The notes: generated from the sequence alone by a model not told the origin. A DNA stretch of 64,000 nt from Bacillus spongiae (GCF_037120725.1 NZ_JBBAXC010000001.1:1-64000), one strand, 5' to 3'. Positions 24,714-34,388 are shown, numbered from the stretch's first letter. Numbers and translations: made by a program.

Positions 24714-25835
24714 ATGCGTGTCGGTGTACCGAAGGAAATTAAAAATAACGAGAACCGTGTAGCGATGACACCATCAGGAGTGGTGAATTTAATCCAATCC
24801 GGTCATGAAGTATATATTGAGACAGAGGCAGGTTTAGGGTCTGGGTTTACTGATGACGTTTATGTACAAGCTGGGGCTACTATCGTATCATCTGCTAAAG
24901 AAGCATGGTCGATGGACATGGTGATGAAAGTAAAAGAACCACTACCGAGCGAATATGTTTTTTTTCGTGAAGGGTTAATTCTTTTTACATATCTTCATCT
25001 AGCACCAGAGCCTGAACTAACAAAAGCATTAATTGAAAACAAGGTAGTTGGAATTGCGTATGAAACGGTTCAACTTCCTAATCGTTCACTTCCATTATTA
25101 ACACCAATGAGTGAAGTAGCTGGTAGAATGTCTACTCAAATTGGTGCGCAATTTTTAGAAAAAATTCATGGTGGTAAAGGAATACTTCTATCTGGGGTAC
25201 CAGGTGTGCAAAGAGGCAAGGTGACGATCATTGGTGGTGGAGTGGCTGGAACTAATGCCGCTAAAATGGCTATTGGCCTTGGAGCACAAGTTTGTATCAT
25301 TGACCTTAATCCTGACCGTCTTCGCCAATTAGATGATATTTTTGGAAATGATGTTACAACGTTAATGTCTAACCCTTATAATATTGAGCAAGCTTTAATG
25401 GATTCAGATCTTGTGATTGGAGCTGTCCTTATCCCAGGAGCAAAAGCACCAAAGCTTGTAACGGAAGATATGATTAAAAAGATGACTCCTGGTTCTGTCG
25501 TTGTTGATATTGCGATTGATCAAGGTGGTATCTTCGAAACAACTGATCGTATTACTACACATGATGATCCAACGTATTTGAAGCATGATGTGTTGCACTA
25601 TGCAGTAGCGAATATGCCAGGTGCAGTTCCGAGAACATCTACCATTGCTTTAACAAATGTAACGGTACCATATGCCGTCCAAATCGCGAATAAAGGGTAC
25701 AAGAAAGCTTGTTTAGATAATGAAGCTCTTCGAAAAGGAATCAATACACTGGGTGGATATGTAACATACCAAGCTGTTGCTGAAGCTCATGATTTGTTGT
25801 ATTCCGATGTCATGACCCTTTTAGAACAGCAATAA
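24714..25835 (+). CDS. ald: alanine dehydrogenase
   Basis: The 373-residue enzyme reversibly converts L-alanine and NAD to pyruvate, ammonia and NADH. In Bacillus it is needed for alanine use and normal sporulation. The N-terminal signature [20 protein letters not shown], the substrate-binding MVMKVKEP region and the Rossmann motif [22 protein letters not shown] (about residues 168-189) are clear. The strong SD ggaggt lies 7 bases upstream. A cre-like palindrome and an inverted repeat around the -10 suggest control by CcpA and by an alanine-responsive regulator. It has its own terminator. Confidence 0.97.
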   Translation: MRVGVPKEIKNNENRVAMTPSGVVNLIQSGHEVYIETEAGLGSGFTDDVYVQAGATIVSSAKEAWSMDMVMKVKEPLPSEYVFFREGLILFTYLHLAPEPELTKALIENKVVGIAYETVQLPNRSLPLLTPMSEVAGRMSTQIGAQFLEKIHGGKGILLSGVPGVQRGKVTIIGGGVAGTNAAKMAIGLGAQVCIIDLNPDRLRQLDDIFGNDVTTLMSNPYNIEQALMDSDLVIGAVLIPGAKAPKLVTEDMIKKMTPGSVVVDIAIDQGGIFETTDRITTHDDPTYLKHDVLHYAVANMPGAVPRTSTIALTNVTVPYAVQIANKGYKKACLDNEALRKGINTLGGYVTYQAVAEAHDLLYSDVMTLLEQQ

Positions 25836-25867
25836 AGGAACACGTCATGTATAAATAGGTAAAAAAT

Positions 25868-25908
25868 AAAAGAGGGAGCTTCTACTTATGTAGGCTCGCT
25901 CTTTTTTT
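25868..25908 (+). terminator. ald terminator
   Basis: aaagagggagc/gctcgctcttt (one mismatch) is followed by a T run. Confidence 0.85.
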
Positions 25909-26088
25909 ATGTTTCATGGTACCTTTACTGATATAAACATGTATTCCACTATAAAATAATTCAAACGATATACGATTTTAATTTACTGTAGATTATGAGA
26001 TAGACAAAATGATAAGAACGGTTCTGTTGCAGGATTTTTATTATACAACTAGAAGTTATTGGACGTAACTAAAAAAGGAGGAGAATAG

Positions 26089-26769
26089 ATGGATATTTCT
26101 TATCACGGTCATTCTGTAGTCAAAATTATTTCCGGGGGAAAAGTAATTTTAATTGATCCATTCATAAAGGGGAATGAACTTACAGATTTAAAAGTAGAGG
26201 AAGAAGCTCCAGACGTCATTATTTTAACACACGGTCATAACGATCATGTAGGTGACACAATTGAGCTTGCCAAAAAGAAATCTGCTCTTGTCATAGCAAA
26301 TTTTGAAATAGCGACCTATTTAAGCTGGCAAGGACTTCAAACTCATGGTATGCACATAGGTGGAGCACATACGTTTAGTTTTGGAACGGTTAAGTTAACA
26401 CAAGCTTTTCATGGTTCTTCTTTTATAACCGATAAAAAAGAAATGATCTATATGGGAATGGCAGCTGGCATATTATTTAAAGCAGAGGGAAAAACGATTT
26501 ATCATGCAGGAGACACGTCATTGTTTACTGATATGAAGTTAATTGGAGAATACAATGATATTGATGTTGCGTTTTTACCGATTGGTGATAATTTTACTAT
26601 GGGTCCCGAGGATGCTGCGATAGCGTCAGAATTTCTTCGAGCTAAAACAGTAGTACCGATGCATTATAATACTTTCCCACCGATCAAACAAAATCCACAA
26701 TCATTTATTGAGCGTTTACCAAGTGGAAATGGTGTCATTATGAAGGCTGGGGATGAAATAAAGTTATAA
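26089..26769 (+). CDS. ytkL: metal-dependent hydrolase YtkL (UPF0173)
   Basis: The 226-residue protein of the metallo-beta-lactamase fold has the metal motif HGHNDHVGD (about residues 46-54). Further conserved pieces are AFHGSS, GDTSLF (Asp bridging the metals), [18 protein letters not shown] and [10 protein letters not shown] (a metal His). The UPF0173 family is conserved in Bacilli and archaea, but its substrate is not established. An aaggaggag SD precedes the start. In B. subtilis it also lies close to ytoI. It is a single transcription unit. Confidence 0.9.
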   Translation: MDISYHGHSVVKIISGGKVILIDPFIKGNELTDLKVEEEAPDVIILTHGHNDHVGDTIELAKKKSALVIANFEIATYLSWQGLQTHGMHIGGAHTFSFGTVKLTQAFHGSSFITDKKEMIYMGMAAGILFKAEGKTIYHAGDTSLFTDMKLIGEYNDIDVAFLPIGDNFTMGPEDAAIASEFLRAKTVVPMHYNTFPPIKQNPQSFIERLPSGNGVIMKAGDEIKL

Positions 26770-26774
26770 ACGTT

Positions 26775-26810
26775 GGAGAGTTCCTTTGAAGAGGGACTCT
26801 CCTTCTTTTT
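26775..26810 (+). terminator. ytkL terminator
   Basis: A 10-bp stem ggagagttcc/gggactctcc (one G-U) is followed by TTCTTTTT. Confidence 0.85.
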
Positions 26811-26875
26811 AATCTAAAGGAAAAAAAGAGAAAGACAAGCATACATATTAAACAATGAGGAAAGGGGGAGATATG

Positions 26876-27121
26876 ATGAAGCAACGATATTTATTATGTT
26901 TTTTATTAGCAGGAGCGATGTTGTATTATGCTGCTCCAAGGTTAACGCTTTCCATTAGTGGTATTGAAGGTTATTTTTCAATAGCATGGTTAGCATTTGC
27001 TTTCATTGTTTTAGCAGGAAATCTTACTGCTATGCTTTTTACTAAGCCTGTCAAAACAAAAAGTAGTAAGAAGCGAGCTAAGACACTCCAAAGGAATAAG
27101 ATGAAATCATTGGGCATGTAA
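26876..27121 (+). CDS. hypothetical small membrane protein
   Basis: The protein has about 81 residues and two predicted membrane helices (roughly 4-22 and 36-58) followed by a strongly basic tail (KTKSSKKRAKTLQRNKMKSL). The pattern suggests a two-pass inner membrane protein with a cytoplasmic basic end. No family is recognised. Two ATGs follow gggggag; 26876 has the better spacing than 26873. It lies between ytkL and ytoI in the same direction, but ytoI has its own promoter. Confidence 0.65.
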   Translation: MKQRYLLCFLLAGAMLYYAAPRLTLSISGIEGYFSIAWLAFAFIVLAGNLTAMLFTKPVKTKSSKKRAKTLQRNKMKSLGM

Positions 27122-27128
27122 CCATAAA

Positions 27129-27157
27129 TTGAATCTACGAGCTTTTCACCTTATAAT
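27129..27157 (+). promoter_or_regulatory. SigmaA promoter of ytoI
   Basis: TTGAAT (27129-27134), 17 bases and TATAAT (27152-27157): a near-consensus vegetative promoter. The start is predicted at about 27164. Confidence 0.8.
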
Positions 27158-27195
27158 AGAGTTAACTTATAAGCTCGGTTTGGAAGGTGAAAAGC
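27139..27195 (+). promoter_or_regulatory. overlapping inverted repeats at the ytoI promoter and SD
   Basis: gcttttcacctt (27141-27152, inside the promoter spacer) is perfectly complementary to aaggtgaaaagc (27184-27195, the SD region). cgagctt (27139-27145) is complementary to aagctcg (27171-27177). YtoI has an N-terminal helix-turn-helix, so this may be its own operator. Confidence 0.5.
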
Positions 27196-28512
27196 TTGGC
27201 AACAAAACATGAACAGATTTTATTGTATATTGACTCATTACCGGTTGGAGAAAAAATCTCCGTTAGACAAATTGCAAAGGAATTAACGGTGAGTGAGGGA
27301 ACAGCGTACCGGGCCATTAAAGACGCAGAAACAAAAGGCTATGTAAGCACGATTGAACGAGTAGGAACGATTCGTATAGAACGTAAGAAAAAAGAAAATA
27401 TTGAAAAACTCACGTATGCAGAAGTCATTAACATTGTAGATGGTCAAGTACTTGGGGGAAGGGCAGGCTTACACAAGACGTTAAATAAATTCGTAATCGG
27501 TGCGATGAAATTAGATGCTATGATGCGTTATACAGGAGCAGATAATCTTTTAATTATTGGAAACCGAACGAAAGCGCATGAACAAGCATTACGAGCAGGT
27601 GCTGCTGTATTAATTACAGGTGGATTTGATACAGATGACGAGGTTAAGCAGCTAGCAGATGAACTTGAGTTACCAGTTATCTCTACAAGCTATGATACGT
27701 TTACTGTCGCTACTATGATTAATCGAGCGATTTATGACCAGTTAATTAAAAAAGAAATAGTTCTAGTAGAAGACATTTTAACACCTCTTGAAAATACAGT
27801 GTTTCTATCACTAGAAGATGAGATCGCACGATGGCATGAACAAAAAAATACAACCTCCCATAGTCGCTTTCCGGTTGTAGATGAGAATATGAAGATTCAA
27901 GGAATCGTCACATCAAAGGATATTTTAGGGAAAAGCCACGACTTGATGATTGAAAAGGTGATGACGAAAAATCCAATTACGATGCATTTAAAAACGAGTG
28001 TTGCCTCAACCGCACATATGATGATATGGGAAGGAATTGAAGTATTGCCTGTCGTTAATGATCAGTATAAACTTCAAGGAATTATTAGTCGCCAAGATGT
28101 TCTAAAAGCGCTTCAGGTGATCCAACGCCAACCACAAGTTGGTGAGACTATAGATGATACGGTGACGAATTCTATACGTGTTATGGAGAACAAACGTGGG
28201 GAAAAGCTTTATCAATTCCACGTGTCGCCGCAAATGACAAACGGCCTTGGAACGATTTCATATGGGGTGTTAACGACTCTTATGACAGAAGCAGCTAACA
28301 GAGCACTAAAGTCATTGAAAAAAGGCGACTTGGTTGTAGAGAATATGACGGTCTATTTTATCAAACCCGTCCAAATAGAAAGTAATATTGAAATATATCC
28401 AAACGTATTGGAAGCAGGCAGGAAATTCGGAAAGGTAGACGTAGAAGTCTATAATGAAGGAAGCATTGTAGGGAAAGCACTAATGACATGTCAACTAATC
28501 GATAGAAGCTGA
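27196..28512 (+). CDS. ytoI: HTH-DRTGG-CBS-hotdog protein YtoI
   Basis: The protein has 438 residues from TTG 27196, chosen because aaggtg lies 6 bases upstream; GTG 27187 overlaps that SD. Domains in order are a winged helix-turn-helix (1-60, ISVRQIAKELTVSEGTAYRAI), a DRTGG domain (about 70-185), a pair of CBS domains (about 190-310) and a thioesterase-like hotdog domain (about 320-438). CBS pairs usually bind adenine nucleotides. The architecture suggests a ligand-responsive DNA-binding protein, possibly sensing a CoA ester or nucleotide. No target is known. The inverted repeat at its own promoter hints at autoregulation. Confidence 0.88.
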   Translation: MATKHEQILLYIDSLPVGEKISVRQIAKELTVSEGTAYRAIKDAETKGYVSTIERVGTIRIERKKKENIEKLTYAEVINIVDGQVLGGRAGLHKTLNKFVIGAMKLDAMMRYTGADNLLIIGNRTKAHEQALRAGAAVLITGGFDTDDEVKQLADELELPVISTSYDTFTVATMINRAIYDQLIKKEIVLVEDILTPLENTVFLSLEDEIARWHEQKNTTSHSRFPVVDENMKIQGIVTSKDILGKSHDLMIEKVMTKNPITMHLKTSVASTAHMMIWEGIEVLPVVNDQYKLQGIISRQDVLKALQVIQRQPQVGETIDDTVTNSIRVMENKRGEKLYQFHVSPQMTNGLGTISYGVLTTLMTEAANRALKSLKKGDLVVENMTVYFIKPVQIESNIEIYPNVLEAGRKFGKVDVEVYNEGSIVGKALMTCQLIDRS

Positions 28513-28549
28513 CTCGATTTGGCGTTGTGATGGGGATGGTAGTAAATAG

Positions 28550-28576
28550 AAAAAAGAAGACAATCTTAAGATTGTC
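28550..28576 (-). terminator. ytpI terminator
   Basis: The 18-base perfect palindrome gacaatcttaagattgtc (28559-28576) overlaps the ytpI stop. The complement of the A run at 28550-28556 gives the T tail on the minus strand. Confidence 0.65.
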
Positions 28577-28889
28577 CCCTGCTGTTCGTTCTTCTGTTAT
28601 CTTCGAATTCTTGTAAGTAGAGAGGTAAATAGTGTTGGTAAACTTTCCAACCACCATAAATACTACTTAGACCTGTAAGCATAAATATAGCTGCAATGAT
28701 ATACGTAAAAGTAGTTTGATAAAGGAATATTTGATTTAATCCGAATGTAGAAATAAATAATCCAAGAGCCATACTCGACTTACCATTCAGGAATTTCTTT
28801 TCTAATGGTAATTTAGAACGGAACCTCTTAATTATATAAAATACATAAAAAGATAATGAAAAAATAGTTAAAATAACCAGTACTTGCAT
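28566..28889 (-). CDS. ytpI: membrane protein YtpI
   Basis: This 107-residue protein of the YtpI family has three predicted membrane helices (about 2-20, 40-58, 62-80). The last cytoplasmic part is rich in charged residues (LQEFEDNRRTNSRG). The function is unknown. The gene is conserved next to ytoI and nrnA in Bacilli, as here. The start follows ggaggtc. It is divergent from nrnA and convergent with ytoI; its stop codon lies inside a terminator palindrome. Confidence 0.85.
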   Translation of the reverse strand: MQVLVILTIFSLSFYVFYIIKRFRSKLPLEKKFLNGKSSMALGLFISTFGLNQIFLYQTTFTYIIAAIFMLTGLSSIYGGWKVYQHYLPLYLQEFEDNRRTNSRGQS

Positions 28890-28987
28890 TCAGTTGACCT
28901 CCAATTTTACACAGCTGTTCGTACCTATTGTAACCTTTTAACGACAGAAATCCAAACAGTAACTAGAATGATAAAGGAGAAAAATCA

Positions 28988-29935
28988 ATGAAAACTCAAA
29001 TATTAGAGACGATTAAACGTTATGACACGATTATTGTTCACAGGCATGTCCGACCAGATCCTGATGCTTACGGTTCCCAAGGAGGGCTTGTAGAAATATT
29101 AAAAGCATCTTTTCCTAATAAATTTATCTATGCAGTGGGAAAGGAAGAAGCATCGTTACATTATATGAACCGACTTGATGTAATAGATGATGAAGTTTAT
29201 TCTGGTGCATTGGTCATCGTTTGTGATACGGCGAATGAAGAGCGTGTTTGTGATACCCGTTATACGTTAGGAGATCAATTAATAAAAATTGATCATCATC
29301 CAAATGAGGATCCTTATGGAGACTTATTATGGGTGGACACTTCTGCAAGCTCGTGTAGTGAAATGATCTATGATTTTTATTTAGCTGGGAAAGACGATGG
29401 ACTTGTAATGACTGATGATGCGGCTAGATTACTTTTTGCAGGTATTGTGGGAGATACAGGACGATTTTTATACCCTAGTACAACACAAAAAACGTTTGAT
29501 ATCGCAGGGGAACTGATTCGCTACGACTTCAATCGAAACGAGCTGTTTAATGAAATGTATGAAGTGGATGCAAAAGTGTTAAAACTTCAGGGGTACATTC
29601 TTCAAAACTTTGAAATGAAACAGAACAACATTGGCTCCGTAAAGTTAACGAAGGATTTATTGCAGGAATTTAGGGTGCTTCCAGCAGAGGCTTCACTCCT
29701 GATTGGCTCATTAGGCAGTGTGAAAGGTATCAGTGCTTGGGTGTGCTTTATTGAAGAAGATGATCAAATTCGTGTAAGGCTACGCTCAAAAGGTCCTGTT
29801 ATTAACAAAGTCGCAAAAAAATATAATGGGGGAGGCCACCCTCTAGCAGCTGGTGCATCCATTTATTCTTGGAGTGAGGCTGATCACGTTATTCAAGACT
29901 TAGAAGATGCCGTTATCCACTATAAACAAGAGTAA
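28988..29935 (+). CDS. nrnA: oligoribonuclease / pAp phosphatase NrnA
   Basis: This 315-residue DHH-DHHA1 phosphoesterase degrades very short RNAs and converts pAp to AMP, acting with a metal pair. The first motif is HVRPDPDAYGSQGGL, the DHH motif is in IKIDHHPNEDPYG, and the glycine-rich DHHA1 substrate motif is NGGGHPLAAGASI near the C-terminus. The length equals the B. subtilis enzyme (YtqI, 313 residues). aaaggag precedes the start. The gene stands alone with a strong terminator. Confidence 0.96.
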   Translation: MKTQILETIKRYDTIIVHRHVRPDPDAYGSQGGLVEILKASFPNKFIYAVGKEEASLHYMNRLDVIDDEVYSGALVIVCDTANEERVCDTRYTLGDQLIKIDHHPNEDPYGDLLWVDTSASSCSEMIYDFYLAGKDDGLVMTDDAARLLFAGIVGDTGRFLYPSTTQKTFDIAGELIRYDFNRNELFNEMYEVDAKVLKLQGYILQNFEMKQNNIGSVKLTKDLLQEFRVLPAEASLLIGSLGSVKGISAWVCFIEEDDQIRVRLRSKGPVINKVAKKYNGGGHPLAAGASIYSWSEADHVIQDLEDAVIHYKQE

Positions 29936-29946
29936 GCTTTTAAAAC

Positions 29947-29985
29947 AAGACCAAGCCCATTATTAAGAGGCTTGGTCTTATTTTA
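29947..29985 (+). terminator. nrnA terminator
   Basis: An 11-bp stem aagaccaagcc/ggcttggtctt (29947-29957, 29969-29979) is followed by ATTTT. Confidence 0.9.
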
Positions 29986-30043
29986 ACTATAAGTAATCAT
30001 TTTTTTATCGAAAAAGGAATGATAAAAAAATGATTACAATTCT

Positions 30044-30550
30044 TCAATCTAGTCGCAATTCAATGAAGACTTCAATCGTTGTGAAATAGTAGATTTCCTT
30101 TATTACTAGCCGGTAGCGTTTGTCATTGATTTTTAAGATTTTATTTTCAAGCATCTTTTTAAGTACTTGTTTTGATTCGAAAACGGTTTCAAGTTTCTTG
30201 GCAACAAGGGAGTGCAAATCTTCTTTTATCGCTTGTTCAGCCTGATCGATGGTTAGTGATTCGTTAATAAAACCATATTTAGGACCATTCGTAATGGTAA
30301 CGTTCACTTCTTGAACGGTTAGAATATCTTGATTTAGCTCATTAAGTTTTTTGACATCCTCTTGCCAAATTTTTATGTCTCCCTCTAACTCTTTAATTGT
30401 TCTCTCTTGTTCAATAATCTTTTTAGATTGCTTTTCCTGCATAGTGCCAAACATGAATAAAAAAATTAACCAACTTATAATGCCACCAATGACGACGCCA
30501 GAAAAAAACTTCTGCCATAGTGGTGAGCGATAATAGGGTGGAATACGCAT
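30044..30550 (-). CDS. ytrI: sporulation membrane protein YtrI
   Basis: The 168-residue protein has an N-terminal transmembrane helix (about 16-36, VVIGGIISWLIFLFMFG), then a coiled-coil segment (about 40-75, QEKQSKKIIEQERTIKELEG) and a folded C-terminal part. I start it at 30550, where the ATG overlaps the ytrH stop as TAATG, giving MRIPPYYRSPLWQKF; the frame extends nine codons further up inside ytrH. Homologues have this start and about 167 residues. YtrI and YtrH are mother-cell proteins needed for full sporulation in B. subtilis. Confidence 0.88.
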   Translation of the reverse strand: MRIPPYYRSPLWQKFFSGVVIGGIISWLIFLFMFGTMQEKQSKKIIEQERTIKELEGDIKIWQEDVKKLNELNQDILTVQEVNVTITNGPKYGFINESLTIDQAEQAIKEDLHSLVAKKLETVFESKQVLKKMLENKILKINDKRYRLVIKEIYYFTTIEVFIELRLD

Positions 30551-30882
30551 TAGGAAATATGTTCCTGTGTTAGCCATTCAATAATCGTCGCTCCTGCCTG
30601 TGCCCCACCTAAAGCAGATAAAATTAATAAAAATTGTTTGAATAAATCTAGTGTTTTCCCATCCAAAAGTCCTCTTTCAAAACTGTACAGAGTGTCAAAT
30701 GTTCCTCCGATTGCTGCGATAATCGCCCATATTCGTAATATTTTCGAGAGTCTGTCCATTTCTATTAATGCCGGCTGCCCCATTAAAAAAGAACTAAATG
30801 CCCCTAAAAAAGACCCTCCTAATAGAACGCCGAATGCAATGAAAAAGCTCTTGAAAAATTCAGGGAAAAAAGCTTCTGTCAT
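30550..30882 (-). CDS. ytrH: sporulation membrane protein YtrH
   Basis: The protein has about 110 residues and several hydrophobic segments (about 10-35, 45-65, 80-100), with the YtrH core FFIAFGVLLGGSFLGAFSSF and ILSALGGAQAGATIIEW. It is an integral membrane protein of the mother cell. Three ATGs (30891, 30888, 30882) follow aaaagg; I prefer 30882 for spacing, with moderate certainty. A SigmaE-type promoter lies just upstream. The stop overlaps ytrI by one base, so the pair is translationally coupled. Confidence 0.85.
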   Translation of the reverse strand: MTEAFFPEFFKSFFIAFGVLLGGSFLGAFSSFLMGQPALIEMDRLSKILRIWAIIAAIGGTFDTLYSFERGLLDGKTLDLFKQFLLILSALGGAQAGATIIEWLTQEHIS

Positions 30883-30910
30883 AAACATCATCCTTTTTTC
30901 GTGATACTAC

Positions 30911-30939
30911 AATATATGGGACTAGGTTCATAATTATGA
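30911..30939 (-). promoter_or_regulatory. SigmaE-type promoter of ytrH-ytrI
   Basis: On the minus strand TCATAAT (30939-30933), 14 bases, and CATATATT (30918-30911) fit the SigmaE pattern KMATATT-N14-CATACAHT with one mismatch in each box. This agrees with mother-cell expression of ytrHI in B. subtilis. Confidence 0.65.
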
Positions 30940-31024
30940 TGTGTGTGAAAAGGAGAACATATTTTCTTTTTTTCTTCCAATTGCCTATAATAAAATTAAA
31001 ATACTAAAAAGGATGAGAGTGATC

Positions 31025-34000
31025 ATGTCATTTGTTCACTTACAAGTGGCAAGCGCTTATAGCTTGCTGACGAGTACGATTGATATACATAAGTTAGTGT
31101 TAAAAGCGAAGAACTTGGGATTTAAGGCGCTAGCTTTAACAGATCGTAATGTTATGTATGGTGCAGTACCATTTTATAAAGAATGCCAAAAGCATGGAAT
31201 AAAACCGATCATAGGATTAACAGCAGATGTCAAAATAAATGAAACAGATCGTGCCTTTCCGCTTGTCCTTCTAGCAAAATCAAATACAGGCTATCAAAAT
31301 TTATTAAAAATATCTTCTGTGATTGGAACAAAATCTCAGGAGGGTATATCGGCACGCTGGCTCAAAGGGTATGGAAAAGGACTCTATGTCTATACCCCTG
31401 GTCTTGATGGCAAGATTGAACAGTTACTACTACAGAATCAAATGGAGGAAGCGGAAGAAACGGTAGTTCAATATAAGCAATTATTTGAACCTAATTCATT
31501 TTTTCTTTCCTTACAACATTATGAAAAAGAGGAAGAACGGAATGTCCTTCCATTGTTAAAACAGCTAGGACAAAAAACACGAACACCTTTACTCGTTACG
31601 AATCCTGTAAAGTTTTTAGAAAAAGAGGATTCTTTTGCTTATGAATGCTTATTAGCCATTGGGGAAGGTGTAAAGCTTTCAGATGAAAATCGTTCGAAAG
31701 TGTCTTCCGAAGAACACTATTTAAAAACAACAGAGGAAATGGTAGAGCTATTTCATGATGAAGTAGATGCACTTGAAAATACGATGACCATTGCCAATGT
31801 ATGTGACGTCACCATGGAATTTGGTCAATCATTATTACCGACGTACCCTTTGCCAGATAACGTAAAGGCAAAGAATGAGCTGAAGAGACTTTGTGAAGAG
31901 GGATTACAGAAGCGAAAACCGAATAGTACAGAAGAGTATAAGGGTCGATTGCAATATGAATTGGATATCATCGATAAAATGGGTTTTTCTGATTATTTTC
32001 TTATCGTATGGGACTTTATGGAGTTTGCACGGAGGAAAAGGATTATAACTGGTCCAGGTCGTGGTTCTTCAGCAGGCTCCTTAGTTGCTTACTCATTGTT
32101 TATAACAGATGTAGATCCGTTGCAATACAACTTATTATTCGAACGATTTTTAAATCCTGAGCGTGTGACAATGCCAGATATAGATATAGATTTTCCAGAC
32201 CATCGCCGTGATGAGGTTATATCATATGTTGTTCAAAAGTATGGGAAACTTCATGCCAGTCAAATTATTACGTTTGGTACGTTTGGTACAAAAGCTTCTC
32301 TGCGAGATACTGCTCGTATTTTTGGACTAAATTCGAAAGAACAGGAGCGTTTGTCTCGACTAATCCCGTCAAGGATGGGCATAACTTTGAGAGAGGCTTA
32401 TCAGGAATCTACAGGCTTGCAGAAATTTGTAGATGAATCCTTACATCATAAGCGACTGTTTCATACTGCCTTAAAGCTTGAAGGGTTACCTCGGCATACG
32501 TCGACTCACGCTGCTGGTGTCATAATTAGTGATGTCCCCTTAGTTCAGCTCGTCCCACTCCAGGAAGGGACGAATGGTGTCTATTTAACACAGTATCCAA
32601 TGGATATTTTAGAAAGCATTGGATTATTAAAAATGGATTTTCTAGGATTACGAAATTTGACGTTGCTAGAAAGAATTGTGGATCTTATTCATAAGGCATC
32701 AGGAGAAAAAGTGGATTTGAACGGGATTCCTTATCAAGATAAAAAAACATTTTCGTTATTGTGTAGAGGAGAAACAACTGGGATTTTTCAACTTGAATCT
32801 GATGGAATGCGAAATGTCTTAAAAAATTTGCGGCCTAACTCCTTTGAGGATATAGTGGCGGTAAACGCATTGTATCGACCAGGTCCGATGGAAAATATTC
32901 CGCTGTATATTAGAAGGAAGTATGGAGAAGAGGCAACAATCTTTCCTCACCCTGACTTAAAGCCTATATTACAAAATACGTATGGTGTTATTGTTTATCA
33001 AGAGCAAATTATGCAAATTGCATCTAAGATGGCGGGTTTTACATTAGGAGAAGCAGATATACTTCGGCGTGCCGTTAGTAAAAAGAAAAAGGAAGTACTG
33101 GATGAGCAAAGGCAGTATTTTGTCTCAGGTGCTTTAAAGAAAGGGTATTCAGAAAATATAGCTCATGTGATCTATGATCTAATCGTAAAGTTTGCTAACT
33201 ATGGTTTTCCTCGCAGTCATGCAGTTGCCTATAGTATGATAGCTTATCAACTAGCATACTTAAAAGCTCATTATCCAGCCTATTTTATGGCTGCATTATT
33301 AACATCTGCGATTGGGAATGATGATAAAATCGTGAATTATATTCACGAAACGAGGCAAATGGGGATTTCCATATTACCCCCTTCTATTAACAAGGGTAGC
33401 TTTCCGTTTACGGTAGAAAAGGAAGGATTGAGATTTAGTTTAGCGGCCATTAAAGGAGTGGGGCGCAGCGCTTTGCAAGCAATTGTAAGCGCTAGGAAAG
33501 AACAACCGTTTCAGGACCTATTTGATTTTTGTTTAAGAGTATCTGGAAAAGCAGTAAACAGAAAAGTACTAGAATCCCTTATCTTTGCAGGTGCACTGGA
33601 CGATTTTGGACAAGATCGTGCAGTATTGTTAGCAACGCTTGATGTGGCTCTTGATCATGCTGAGCTTATTAAGCCAAAAGATGGTGAATTTGTTTTATTT
33701 GATGATGAGGATTCACTGTTACTGAAGCCTAAATATGTTGAAGTAGAGTCAATGAAATTAGAAGATAAATTATCGTTTGAAAGTCAATCTACGGGACTAT
33801 TTTTATCAGCACACCCAGTGTCTATGTTTAATCATCTGATAAGTCGTCTCAACGCCGTACATATAGTCGATATACCACTTGGTAAAAAAGAGGTCGGGGT
33901 CATTATTTATATTAATGATATTAAAACAATCCGGACGAAAAAAGGGGATGTTATGGCTTTTATGACGGGAAGTGATCATACAGGTCAAATGGAAGGGGTT

Positions 34001-34381
34001 GTTTTTCCAGATACATACCGTAAATTCGGAAAGCTATTAATGCAAGGGGCTTCCCTTTACATTACTGGACATATGGAGGAGAGAAAAGGCAAGCGGCAAT
34101 TTATTGTGAAAAGCACAACGAGCATAGAGCAAGCAGAGGAGCTTGTAAAGCAGCATCAAAAGTTATATATAAAACTTCCAGTCGAACTGAATGAGGTAGA
34201 GGTAATGGAAGAGATTCAAGTAGCCCTCCTGAAGTATAAAGGAACTACTCCAGTTGTTGTCTATTTTGAAAAAGAGAAACGATCAATTCAGCTTGCATCA
34301 CAATATTTCGTAAGTGTTAATTCAAATTTATTAGAAGAAATAAGAAGAATAATTGGACAGAATAATTTAGTAATTAAATAA
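31025..34381 (+). CDS. dnaE: DNA polymerase III alpha subunit DnaE
   Basis: This 1118-residue C-family polymerase works with PolC in low-GC Gram-positives, extending RNA primers, mainly on the lagging strand. It has an N-terminal PHP domain (about 1-200, AYSLLTSTIDIHKLV), a palm with the catalytic aspartates in PDIDIDFPDHRRDEV (about 378-392), fingers and helix-hairpin-helix regions, and a C-terminal OB fold (about 965-1050). There is no proofreading exonuclease insert, as expected for DnaE. I use ATG 31025 (MSFVHLQVASAYS) behind aaagga; the frame upstream is non-coding. Confidence 0.97.
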   Translation: MSFVHLQVASAYSLLTSTIDIHKLVLKAKNLGFKALALTDRNVMYGAVPFYKECQKHGIKPIIGLTADVKINETDRAFPLVLLAKSNTGYQNLLKISSVIGTKSQEGISARWLKGYGKGLYVYTPGLDGKIEQLLLQNQMEEAEETVVQYKQLFEPNSFFLSLQHYEKEEERNVLPLLKQLGQKTRTPLLVTNPVKFLEKEDSFAYECLLAIGEGVKLSDENRSKVSSEEHYLKTTEEMVELFHDEVDALENTMTIANVCDVTMEFGQSLLPTYPLPDNVKAKNELKRLCEEGLQKRKPNSTEEYKGRLQYELDIIDKMGFSDYFLIVWDFMEFARRKRIITGPGRGSSAGSLVAYSLFITDVDPLQYNLLFERFLNPERVTMPDIDIDFPDHRRDEVISYVVQKYGKLHASQIITFGTFGTKASLRDTARIFGLNSKEQERLSRLIPSRMGITLREAYQESTGLQKFVDESLHHKRLFHTALKLEGLPRHTSTHAAGVIISDVPLVQLVPLQEGTNGVYLTQYPMDILESIGLLKMDFLGLRNLTLLERIVDLIHKASGEKVDLNGIPYQDKKTFSLLCRGETTGIFQLESDGMRNVLKNLRPNSFEDIVAVNALYRPGPMENIPLYIRRKYGEEATIFPHPDLKPILQNTYGVIVYQEQIMQIASKMAGFTLGEADILRRAVSKKKKEVLDEQRQYFVSGALKKGYSENIAHVIYDLIVKFANYGFPRSHAVAYSMIAYQLAYLKAHYPAYFMAALLTSAIGNDDKIVNYIHETRQMGISILPPSINKGSFPFTVEKEGLRFSLAAIKGVGRSALQAIVSARKEQPFQDLFDFCLRVSGKAVNRKVLESLIFAGALDDFGQDRAVLLATLDVALDHAELIKPKDGEFVLFDDEDSLLLKPKYVEVESMKLEDKLSFESQSTGLFLSAHPVSMFNHLISRLNAVHIVDIPLGKKEVGVIIYINDIKTIRTKKGDVMAFMTGSDHTGQMEGVVFPDTYRKFGKLLMQGASLYITGHMEERKGKRQFIVKSTTSIEQAEELVKQHQKLYIKLPVELNEVEVMEEIQVALLKYKGTTPVVVYFEKEKRSIQLASQYFVSVNSNLLEEIRRIIGQNNLVIK

Positions 34382-34388
34382 ATTTTTC

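Noticed and set aside
30941-31024. N-terminal extension of DnaE
   Set aside because: It overlaps the ytrH SigmaE-type promoter and precedes the SD; DnaE homologues start at MSFVHL.
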